In this document: positions 11,905 to 21,770 of the stretch, piece by piece
Layout: every line of letters begins with the position of its first letter
Position numbering within the stretch: the stretch's first letter is position 1
Origin: Malaya genurostris
Taxonomy: Eukaryota > Arthropoda > Insecta > Diptera > Culicidae
NCBI RefSeq assembly: GCF_030247185.1
Contig: NC_080571.1
Coordinates: 46,231,002-46,295,001, forward strand
Length of the DNA stretch: 64,000 bases
Reading direction: 5' to 3'
Notes under the pieces: generated by a model
What the model saw: only the letters and a program-made list of their open reading frames with translations
The model's database searches: none
Told to the model about the DNA's origin: nothing
Position numbers and translations under genes: made by a program

Positions 11905-13880
11905 CTAGCTGACCCGTCGAACTTCGTCTCGCCTAAAAATTATTTGCTCGAATTTATGTTTTCAAACAGCAGAATTGTCAAACGACTAAGTGGTTAACAT
12001 TTCTCTCCATTTTTTTTCTGAATACTATCACCAACTGAGAAATATCATCAAAAATTAATGTGAAAATGTGAAATACTCCTAATAAGCAAATTCACAGATT
12101 GTCATCTCATCCTTTAAGTCAATGCACTGAACAGAGTTCCCTTTCTAATGGCTTCGACATAAACGATATAAGGTGCCACGTTTTCTCTTCCAGATGTGAT
12201 TCTTGCTTTCGGTAATCGACAAAAAAAAGTCCTTAACCAGAATTTTGTATTGATAAACTTAATACAATGTTGAAGAATTTCTCTTCTAGGGTTGTTTATT
12301 CGGTAGAGTAGGATGTATTTACAATTTGTATTTAGTCCAGGTAACCAGAAGTTCGTAAATGAAGATTTGGCTTATGAAGCATACAAAGTATTTTAAGAAA
12401 TTACTCATACTTGAATGTTCACCCGATGCAGCAGAACAAACTTCGAAGCGGTCCCTTGTACAGCTTTTTTTTCCAGAAATTTTTCTGTCCGTTCAAGTGG
12501 CCAAAAAGTGCCACACGTTCAAGTACTGTGAAACTTTTGGTTGCTTGGAGAGACGACGCTTAAATTTTAATTTGATAATTATCATTCCAATTCGAACATT
12601 CTTCACAGAATATGAAATATAAAATTGCAGTCTCAATCCATTATGGTAATCATCTTGAACATTGTTGTAATTGCCACTTATTATGTGCGTTTAGTGTAAT
12701 CTAACTCATTCTATGGCAAAATGCAAGGAATGTCTCTTAGTTTGACCTTAGCACTTCTACTGCACGATCCTTTCATTGATTCATTCAAAAATTTTCTAAT
12801 TTGTAAACTCACGCTTACAATGACCAATATTGTTCATCTGACTCCATTACACAGAATCCATTAACTGGTGAATAATATCAGAACTTTTTCTCCTGCCTAC
12901 ATCGGTATTTCTAGAACAGTCATATACATTCCGCCAATCATTTATGTCGTTTTCGTTTGTTTCTGAACCCAGTTTCCACCCTAACTGCTGTCAAACCGTT
13001 TGTTTGAAGCTAGTTTCGAACCTAGTTTCAACATTGTTGAGCTTAAAATCGAATCTTTTTCAAACATATTTTGTGAATTTACATTTATTTTCATGCACAT
13101 ATTTGGAGCAGGCAATTAAACATAGACTTACTTTACAATGCTGTACGTTTCAATATGATTCAATCGTAAAGCTAAGCGTTAATTGAAAGATACAGTTCTA
13201 TTCATTGAAATTTCAATGCAAACCAGTTTAGTTTAACAACGATGATGGTTTTCAATTAAACTTTCGATTCAACCCATGTCTATTCCATGTTGCTATTGAT
13301 TTACATGTCGTGTAAATTACATTATTTCTTTCTGTGAGGTTTGCTCAGATCCCATATACTAAATGCGAAACCAACACAGCTTCGTTAAAAGTGTTTGATG
13401 AAACTACCCTGGGTCAGTTTTAACTTTCTGAAGCGAAAACGTCATTAGGAAGCAATAATTTTGATACCCAATTAAGCAAGTGGCTTGAAATGAATAATCA
13501 CATAATTCAAGTATGCATATTCACACAAAACTACTCGCTGCGCGCCAAAAGATTCTTTCAACGATCTAGTATTCCTTTCTTCGACGGCCAAACACTTATG
13601 CAACTCATTATGCGCCAAACACCTATCGATTATCTAGCAATCATTGGTGACTTTTTCAGTGGAAAATTCCATTGTCCATACAAAATAACTTTATTGGTTT
13701 TTCCCACTTTTCCGGTAAGTTTTCCTAATTTTTTTGATGTACGAACCCGGTGGGGGTAAAAACTGATCAAACAAAAAAAAAAGCATCTCAATCCGTCCAT
13801 CCGTTCTTACGTGATGCGATTACAAAGAATGATCTCTGCATTTTTATATATATAGATATAATATATGAATTAACAAGTCG
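11905..13880 (+). mobile_element. Possible long interspersed element, TATATA-associated
   Basis: The left edge (actagctgacccgtcgaac) and the right edge (catttttatatatatagat, preceded by ccgtccatccgttctta) look like the two ends of one abundant insect interspersed repeat that inserts in TA-rich sequence. Both ends lie in short AT runs. No coding domain is recognisable between them; frames of 80-90 residues at 12359-12622, 12944-13186 and 13490-13759 match nothing I know. That this is a single element is inference from the two end motifs. Confidence 0.4.
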
Positions 13881-13979
13881 CAGTCAAACAATGATTTGCC
13901 AAAATGGAACCGTGCTAAAAATAAATGGAGCCAAAATACTATGCTAAAATGTACTGTATTCAATCTTTCAATCACTTAG

Positions 13980-14440
13980 GAATGATTGTATTGAACATAG
14001 TGTCTAGTTTTGATTCCAAGCGTCAGTTCGTCGTGCTTCATTCCAAACTCCCACTATCGACTATACCGAAATTTCGATATTTCCGTGAATAGATGATTGA
14101 TTCTTATCATCTATGAATAATTTGATAGGTATTATGATTATGTATCTTAGTTTAAAACCATATTTAGTTTTCAAGATCAATTGTGACCGATATTGTCGAA
14201 ATAAATTTGACATAAAAGTTTATGTAATTGGGAAAATAATCATCAGATAGAAAAATAAAAACAATTCAGTTTGATCAAAATCGGTCTTGCCTTCTCTGAG
14301 GTCTACACCTCTTTATTTTGCACACACAGACATCCACAGACATCTGCTTAGTTCGTCGAGCTGAATCGATTGATATATGTCACTCGGCCCTCCGAACTTT
14401 AGAACAAGTTTCCAAAGTTTAAGCAAATATTATGCCAATT
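13980..14440 (+). repeat. Dispersed repeat related to 35400-35960
   Basis: It shares with 35640-35960 the series 'tttgacataaaa', 'tttgatcaaaatcggtc', 'tctgaggtct', a CA-rich tract, 'gttcgtcgagctgaatcgat' and 'cggccctccg'. It is non-coding. Confidence 0.65.
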
Positions 14441-14984
14441 TTTTAAAATTATTCGAACGGTTAAAAACTTTATAACTAAAATTAAACGATTTTCACAAGC
14501 AAGCGCAAATTTTCGCTATGAAGCAATTCCGTTTAAAATCAAAGTTCGGTTTTATTTTATTCTTTCTTTGATTTTTTTTCTCTCCCGGCCGCCATTCCTT
14601 TGAAGTGCCTAAACTTTGATGCTCGGTTTTTCGAGACTCTTCGTTCACAAGATAAAAGTAAAGCTAGTGGATCTGAATTATTTTTTTATAAAAACAACAA
14701 GAAGTCTTCCTATTTTCTTGTATATATGGTTAAATGTTCATGGAGTACTAATTAATGTTCTAATATATTAATATTCTCAACGTATGTGAGGTTCATACAC
14801 TTGAGATAGATATTTAATGTATCATTTGGACATATCAGTTATTTTGAATATTTTTCCTATTTTTCTTCCGTTTCAAAGAGTGTGGCCCACCTTAATTGAA
14901 AAGTTTAGTCATCCTTAGTTCGTTTTATGATCTTATATGATGCCAATTCTCACTACCAACTTCAATACGTTTTTTACATTTCGT

Positions 14985-15990
14985 CTTCGACTTATTTTTT
15001 ATTTTTCGTTTTCGACTCATCAGTGCATTAGAATTTTATGTTAAACTGCTAACGCCACTATACTAAAGTGTCGAAAGAACGACGTCAACAGATAATAGTA
15101 GGGGTTTTGGCATCGCATGGGTACTAGTTTGTGCTAAGCGCCCATAACTATTATCTTATTTCGATGTCCCAATGTCTCGACTCATCAGCGTATTAGTAGT
15201 TTATATTGAATTGTCACTAAGCTTCATTCTTTCGGCACTCGGTTCTTTTCGGTTAAGGGATCAGGCTCAATTCGTCGAAAGCCATTTCACCGATTGGGTC
15301 ATTTCACTGAATGATAGAATTGTCTTAATAGCGTAACTGTAATTGATCTAAAACAAAGACATAAGAATGACACGTTTTGTTGACCTACAATCTTTCCTCT
15401 GAAATATCTTATACTTAACACAATGGACCAATTCAATTACCCACGTTTAATCTTGAAAGACTACTCTAGAACATTTTCTTAGATTGATACATGATCCTCA
15501 GAACGGAATTGGCAAGAAATATTTTCTACTTTAATAGCCACATTTGCTTTGGTGTATCTATCAGTAGTACTATTTTCCGTTAACTGAGTGCAAATAAATA
15601 AAATATCTAGTGAGCCTTCGCCACATCGGGTTTCTTCGTGTGCTGCCCAACCTCGCTGCCTCTCTTTCGGATCTAACTAAAGCAAAGGAACCTAGTTTTG
15701 CGTAGACCGAGCGAACGATGCGACTACAGGTTTGCATGTGAGAGGCCGCCGCTTTCGACGGCGGATCGAAATCACCCTTTCGGCGAAATGACTTTCGATG
15801 AAATGACCCATTTGGCGAAATAGCATCCGATGAAACGACTTTCGGCGGAATGGCTTTCCGCTAAATGACCCGCTCTCAACTTCATGCCCGTTGAGCGGTT
15901 CATGTTGAATCGCGAGGTGGCGTGAGCAGTCCAATGCAAACTGCTAATGCACTGATAAGTCGAAAACGAAAAGTAAAAATTGGAAAATTG
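14985..15990. repeat. Cluster of hammerhead-like relics and 'cggcgaaatga' subrepeats
   Basis: Three decayed relatives of the hammerhead family occur here: minus strand near 14990-15060 (CACTGATGAGTCGAAAACGA), minus strand near 15150-15230 (CGCTGATGAGTCGAGAC) and plus strand near 15935-15985 (CACTGATAAGTCGAAAACGA). Between them, about 15240-15320 and 15700-15900 consist of degenerate 15-18 bp subrepeats of the type 'ttcggcgaaatgac'. None of the relics keeps all core and stem elements. No gene is supported. Confidence 0.6.
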
Positions 15991-17056
15991 TTCTATCCAC
16001 TTAGCTCAAACCGATATCAATGCAGAACAAAATTCTCTAAACAAGGTTCAAATTGATTGACCAAGATCAATTTTGCTGGAAGAAGAAGTGTAGATAAGTT
16101 TCATCATAAAACTATGAATAATTACTTCTACTCTTTTTAACGACTAATTTCTTCTACTCTTTTTAACGACTTATTTCTTGCTCGTTCTTGAGTACTATCA
16201 CTTAAATAATTTTCATCTCCTGTTTCTACAAAATGGTCTCTGGTTAGCTGAATATCGCAAAAAGAAGAAGAAGAAAAAGCTATGAATAATGTTCATGATT
16301 TCATGAGCAGAAAACTAGATTATTTGCATAATTTTTAATCATGGCTCCGGTAACGGATTTCTTTCTATTAACAATTGAATATAGATGACTTCTCACTTCA
16401 AGCATCATGATGAGGAAACATTCCAAGATGTAATCTTTCAACGGACGGGGAAGAAATTGCTTCGATTATCATAGCAAAACCAAACGGAAAACAAATGCTA
16501 GAGCTTACCACTCTTAATAGGAAGTTTGTCACCGGAATACGATCAGGAAGAAGGAAGAGGTGGACCCACACACACAGGTTCATTTAAAACAAATAAATAA
16601 ACGAAACAAAATTTCCAAGCTGACATGAACTGAAACTGCAATGAAAAATCCGGTTGGAAGTGAAATACGCTTTTTCTTCCTCTCAAGATTCCTCTTCGCA
16701 ACGAAATCGCTTCGTTTGCCCGTTGTCTCTGGGAATCGGGCGGTGTAGGATGTCTGCTGCAGAAGCTGCTCCATCAACCAATGCCGCGTTGGCACGCTAA
16801 GAATGCGGAGCTAGCTGTCATTAAAGTAAGTCCAAGAAAGGGGGCATTACGAAATCGAGAATTTATTTTTTGTTTGGTACACACAATTCTAGGAATGCTA
16901 GTAATTTAAGTGGTTCGAATTCCGCAGAAGTTGACTGCACGTACCACTGGAAGCAACAAGTCAATCGGAAGTTGATGTTGAACATGAATCGAAGCTCGGC
17001 CTATAAAATGGATCATAAAATTGAACGAATTACGATTCCGATGCAAATTAGATGGA
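15991..17056. other. Gene-less interval downstream of the cuticular gene
   Basis: A tandem 28-bp duplication (acttctactctttttaacga-like) lies near 16120-16175. Frames of 60-72 residues at 16398-16583, 16580-16795 and 16870-17088 have no recognisable product. Nothing else is supported. Confidence 0.4.
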
Positions 17057-17062
17057 TTTATT
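17057..17062 (-). promoter_or_regulatory. Poly(A) signal AATAAA of the minus-strand cuticular gene
   Basis: TTTATT on the plus strand reads AATAAA on the minus strand, about 115 bp past the stop codon. It is the first good signal downstream. Confidence 0.55.
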
Positions 17063-17177
17063 TTTTTGTTCGGTCGAATTTATGTTAACAGAATAAGCAT
17101 ATCAGATTTTACGAGATCATTAGAAAATTCACATTAAATGTCCTAAGCCCCTGCGGGTGCTGTCCATCCGATCCACT

Positions 17178-17485
17178 TTAGATCACCAGCGAAGTGTAGG
17201 GAAGAGCAGAGTACGCATATCCTGCGGCGTACGGATAGGATGCGAAGGCGGCATACGGACTGGCAGTGTAGGCTGCTGCCAGTGGAGCCGAATAGGCGGC
17301 CACTCCCGGTGCTGCTACGAGTGCCGGTGCTGCCGAGTAGGCCAACGGTACGAACGGTTTTCCGGCAACGCAAGCGATGGCCAGAACGGCGAAGAAAATC
17401 TGCGAATAATAAGTCAGAACAAGTCCAGAAGTTAAGCTCGACTCGCAAATTTTACCATCAAAACGCTTACCACTTTGGCGAACAT
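17178..17485 (-). CDS. Small secreted Ala/Tyr/Pro-rich cuticular-type protein
   Basis: A two-exon gene. Exon 1 (17485-17471) is only five codons (MFAKV) followed by GTAAGC. Exon 2 (17399-17178) begins after TTATTCGCAG and runs to a TAA-type stop, giving 78 residues. The N-terminus (MFAKV-IFFAVLAIACVAG) is a signal peptide. The mature part is low-complexity, rich in Ala, Tyr, Pro and Ser, with repeated A-A-Y and P-Y-A-A steps. This is typical of small low-complexity insect cuticular proteins, presumably secreted by epidermis into the chitin matrix. There is no chitin-binding R&R motif, so chitin binding is not implied. A TATA box lies upstream and a poly(A) signal downstream. It resembles the gene at 41825-42213 in layout and composition. 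The subfamily is not certain. Confidence 0.85.
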
Positions 17486-17561
17486 GTTTGTTGTGATGGC
17501 CGGTGGCTTTCGATTTGGTTTCAGGTGACAAACTGTGTCTTTTGCAACGATTCGAACATCG

Positions 17562-17567
17562 TTTTAT
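17562..17567 (-). promoter_or_regulatory. TATA box of the minus-strand cuticular gene
   Basis: TATAAA on the minus strand within ACTATAAAACG, about 80 bp upstream of the ATG. Transcription would start near 17535, giving a 5' leader of about 50 nt. Confidence 0.7.
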
Positions 17568-17599
17568 AGTTCCCCAAAACCAACCACCCACTTCAGAAC

Positions 17600-18250
17600 A
17601 AAAAAAACGAATCCAATGAATCGAAATCGATTCCTTGACCTTGTCCGAATCACTCCTAGATAGGGGTAGATAGCCTCGTGATCCAATTCAGCTGCCAGCA
17701 CCCCTTCCCAATCGAATCGCTCAGTGTTCGGTCAGTGAACGGGTGACAATCGGAATAACAATTCGGCACAGAACTGGCCGATCGAATGACGAATGAAGGC
17801 GCACATAGCAATTCGATTAAACGCACGTTTGCAACGAAGCACGGAGCAGCAAAATGAAATTTAGATCGAAATTAGCATTCTTCGACGCTGGCTTGCGGAT
17901 ATGTTGCAGTACAATTTCAGAACCAATGGAATTTAGAACAGGACTGCACTTCGTGACCACAGCTGATAACATTGATAGTGTGCGAATTTGCAATGCGTTT
18001 TGAACACCGAAATCCGGATTTGTGTTGAACTACACGAACTAGGCTCACGTGGTATTCGGGAGCCCGGAATAATTTCGTTCGGAACAATGTAATAAGATTT
18101 GCGGATGAATTTAAGCTTCGCAATGGTTTTGGGTTGCATACAGGATTTCGCTATTGAAATGCAACGTGAGGCAGATTTGTTGGAAAAGCATAGCTCCATA
18201 TAGGATTTACTTCAGATTACCAGAAGTAGCCTGTCTTTTCCTAATCAGCA
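17600..18250. other. Upstream region of the cuticular gene, no further gene seen
   Basis: More GC-rich than the surroundings and free of obvious repeats, so probably the 5' regulatory region of the minus-strand cuticular gene. Frames at 17917-18199 are short and unrecognised. Confidence 0.35.
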
Positions 18251-18257
18251 ATCGATA

Positions 18258-18665
18258 ATGAAAATCAGAACCACAAAACAGAAATTTAGTACAATAATTC
18301 CCAAACAAACGGGGTTGCCTGGCGGAGCATTTAAGGACGAAGAAGAAGGCCAAACTTTCCGAAAAATATTTGGTTTGGCAGGCAATATGCAGCTGTGGTC
18401 GAGCAAGCTAAGGTTTCATCACTACCGGAATGGTAAATGTAGAAATATACCGCGAAAAATGTCTAAAGCAGCGATTGTTACCATTCCTACGCATCCATGA
18501 CACTCCCTCGCTATTCTGGCCTGATTTGGCTTCTTGTCACTATGTTCAAGGTGCTTTGGAATGGTATAAAGCGAATGGAGTCCGAAGGAGGTGAATCCAT
18601 CTAACTGCCCGGAGCTTCGACCTGTCGAGCAGTATTGGTTTCTCGTGAAGAGAGAACTCTTTTAA
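18258..18665 (+). pseudogene. Decayed ITmDD37E-type mariner transposase, C-terminal half
   Basis: One frame reads through a segment containing Y-R-E-K-C-L, R-L-L-P-F-L, F-W-P-D-L-A-S-C-H-Y and L-E-W-Y-K-A-N-G-V. A frame change near 18583 then continues with P-K-E-V-N-P-S-N-C-P-E-L-R-P-V-E-Q-Y-W and K-R-E-L. These are the second Asp and the final Glu blocks of a Tc1/mariner transposase. The D to E spacing is about 37 residues once the frameshift is allowed for, fitting the ITmDD37E group known from mosquitoes. The upstream half is in yet other frames. No terminal inverted repeats were found. A dead fragment; a second relic of the same kind is at 40675-41100. Confidence 0.78.
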
Positions 18666-18944
18666 TGTTGTTTACAACTATACAAAAATTTTAAAAATCC
18701 AAGACAAAAGCAGCTAAATTGGTTGCAGAGAAGTCTGCACAGTCCCTGATGGCTGGAGTAAAATGAATAAAGATGCAGTTTGGATTGAAGTAACATCAAA
18801 GGAGAATTTCGAATTATAGTTTGATTCTGACAAATAACTCACCCGAAATATGTGTTTTTTTTCTAAATTGTGGAAAAATGGTTGAACTAGAAGCAACATG
18901 GCACGTGTTAGGATCCAGCGAATTTAAAAATTCTAATTTACTTT

Positions 18945-19985
18945 GCACTACGGAATTCCGGAATGCGAAGTAAGAAATTCGATATAAGATATATGAAAGA
19001 AAATTCGATATAAAAAGGCACAAGTTAGAAATATGAAACAAGGAATGGGAAATGAAATACATGAAAGAGGAACGAAAAAATGAGGAAAGAGAAAAGAGAA
19101 ACAAATAGTGAATACGAAATAAATAAATAACGCCAAATTAATAACAAGTAGAATTAGGAATTATGCAACCATTGTTGCAACATCGAAAACCAGAGTAAAC
19201 CGAAAATGGAATGATAAAAGTACAAAAAGTACATACTACAAAAGAAATAAAATTTAAGAAAAAATAAGCATAGAATGCAAAAAAAAAATGGAAATGGGAA
19301 ATGGAAAAATTGAAATGCGAATTATGAAATTGGAAACAGATAAGTGGAACTTGGGATCAAAATGTGGTATATAAAAATTACCAGCTATGACCAAATAATC
19401 TATGGGTAAAATAGTAAAAATTTCTGTATCTAAAGAGAATTGGAAATTAATTACTTTACTTTAATGGTGCACATCCCGTCTTCGGAACATGGCCGAACGA
19501 ATTGTAGCTTTGCAGGATACTCGATCTTGAGCCGCTATTCTCTAGTCGCTCTGTACTACCGCTGCGAAAAAAAATTCAAAGAAAAACGGAAAAAGAATTA
19601 GAGGATGGAATTGGAAATTAGAAAAAAAAATGGAATGACGAATCAGGAAATGGGAATTGGGGAAATAATAAATTGGAAATAGGAAACTGAAATTATGAAA
19701 TAGGAAACGGGACATAGAAAAAAGGCCGAAAAGTTCGAAATAAGAAACTATTTCCTACTTCTGTGATAAGGGAATAGAAAACATGAAACATGTGATAAGA
19801 AAATAATAACAGGAAATAGTAAACAGGAACTAAGAGATAAGGAACTATAAATATGAAATAGGAGATACACTCAAGTCTTTTTTTATGCGAATTTACGTAC
19901 CGCATAAAAAACCGCATAACTCTGAAAATTCGCACAAAAAAAACCGCATAACTCTTAAACTTCGCATAAAAAAACGTGATTAATC
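18945..19985 (+). repeat. A-rich interspersed repeat, copy 1
   Basis: A purine-rich stretch built of short 'gaaatagg' and 'gaaatatgaa' steps, ending in the subrepeat 'accgcataactctgaaaatt'. The same landmarks (gcgaagtaagaaat, aataacgccaaattaataac, aataggaaactgaaattatg, ggagataca) occur in 36000-37450. A GC-richer block at about 19460-19570 is absent from that second copy and may be an insertion. Confidence 0.7.
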
Positions 19986-20266
19986 CACCTAGCAGTGAGA
20001 TGATACCTTTTTTTATAAATACGCATGTGTTTTTGCATGGATATTCTTAGGTGTTTTAGTTCTCATGACATTATTTTAATTATCGTCGTTTTAAACGGCA
20101 AATTGAGATTTTAATCACTCATTACCCTGTAATGCCGAAACTGCAAAACATATCGAATTTCAATCTTAGCGTGCGACAATCGATTGAACATTCCATGAGA
20201 TGTCGAAGTAAGTTCCACTTTAGAGTTTTTCGTCATTATTTATGGTACTTCCAGAGCCGGTATTCA

Positions 20267-20275
20267 GGAATTAGC
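20267..20275. repeat. 9-bp target site duplication, left (GGAATTAGC)
   Basis: Identical to 34244-34252. A 9-bp duplication is the hallmark of Mutator-like (MULE) and Drosophila Foldback insertions. Confidence 0.9.
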
Positions 20276-21770
20276 ATGAGCATGAACTTAGCGAGGCACC
20301 CCTCACCGATGATAACGCAAATAGGTGAATAATTTGTTGCTAATTTGTTGCTAATTAGTTACGGTAATTTTGAATTTGTCGCTCAATTTTTTAAAATTTT
20401 TTTGAATACTTCGCTAAGTTCATATGAAGTTAGCAAAGCCTCCCTTCCAAATATGCTTCAAAACAAATTGAACCCTAGTGAATAATTTATTGCTAATTTG
20501 TTGCTAATTAGTTACGGTAATTTTGAATTTGTTGCTCAATTCTTTAAAAATTTTTTGAATACTTCGCTAAGTTCATATGAAGTTAGCGAAGCCTCTCTTC
20601 CAAATATGCTTCAAAACAAATTGAACCCTAGTGAATAATTTGTTGCTAATTTGTTGCTAATTAGTTACGGTAATTTTGAATTTGTTGCTCAATTCTTTAA
20701 AATTTTTTTGAATACTTCGCTAAGTTCATATGAAGTTAGCGAAGCCTCCCTTCCAAATATGCTTCAAAACAAATTGAACCCTAGTGAATAATTTGTTGCT
20801 AATTTGTTGCTAATTAGTTACGGTAATTTTGAATTTGTTGCTCAATTTTTTAAAATTTTTTTGAATACTTCGCTAAGTTCATATGAAGTTAGCAAAGCCT
20901 CCCTTCCAAATATGCTTCAAAACAAATTGAACCCTAGTGAATAATTTGTTGCTAATTAGTTACGGTAACTTTGAATTTGTTGCTCAATTCTTTTTTAATT
21001 TTTTTGAGTACTTCGCTAAGTTCATATGAAGTTAGCGAAGCCTCCCTTCCAAATATGCTTCAAAACAAATCGAAGCCTAGTAAATAATTTGTTGCTAATT
21101 TGTTGCTAATTAGTTACGGTAATTTTGAATTTGTTGCTCAATTTTTTTTAATTTTTTTGAATACTTCGCTAAGTTCATATGAAGTTAGCGAAACCTTTGT
21201 TCCAAATATACTTCAAAAAAAATCGAAGCCTAGTGAATAATTTGTTGCTAATTAGTTACGGTAACTTGGAATTTGTTGCTCATTTTTTTTTAATTTTTTT
21301 GAGTTCTTCGCTAAGTTCATATGAAGTTAGCGAAGCCTCCCTTCCAAATATGCTTCAAAACAAATCGAATCCTAGTAAATAATTTGTTGCTAATTCGTTA
21401 CGGTAATTTTGAATTTGTTGCTCATATTTTTTAAATTTTTTTGAGTACTTCGCTAAGTTCATATGAAGTTAGCGAAGCCTCCCTTCCAAATGTGCTTCAA
21501 AACAAATCGAAGCCTAGTGAATAATTTGTTGCTAATTTGTTTCTAATTAGTTACGGTAATTTATAATTTGTTGCTCAGTTTATTTTTTATTTTTTTGAGT
21601 ACTTCGCTAAGTTCATATGAAGTTAGCGAAGCCCTCCTTCCAAATATGCCTGAAATAAATCGAAACCCAGTGAATAATTTGTTGCTAATTAGTTGCGGAA
21701 ATTTTTAATTCGTTGCTCAATTTTTTTAATTTTGTTGAGTACTTCTCTAAGTTCATATGAACTATTCTTC
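20276..21770 (+). repeat. Left terminal inverted repeat array of the Foldback-like element
   Basis: A 60-bp unique tip is followed by about ten head-to-tail units. The motif TCGCTAAGTTCATATGAAG marks each unit at 20411, 20564, 20717, 20870, 21013, 21166, 21308, 21450, 21604 and (mutated) 21744. Spacings are 153 or about 142 bp, the difference being one optional 10-bp 'ttgctaattt' step. Each unit centres on the palindrome TTCGCTAAGTTCATATGAAG-TTAGCGAA, whose right half resembles the element tip GCATGAACTTAGCGAGG. Confidence 0.93.

Noticed and set aside
17143..17569. Long overlapping frames on both strands over the cuticular gene
   Set aside because: Shadows of the GC-rich coding exon in other frames; only the minus-strand frame with the signal peptide and splice sites makes sense.
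21179..21382. Repeated frames with K-L-A-K-P-L-F-Q-I inside the terminal arrays
   Set aside because: They recur with the 150-bp repeat unit and end at its fixed stops; repeat-derived.
20336..21770. CRISPR-like array
   Set aside because: The spacing between the 28-bp palindromes is not unique spacer sequence but part of one homogeneous 143-153 bp unit, and the genome is eukaryotic.
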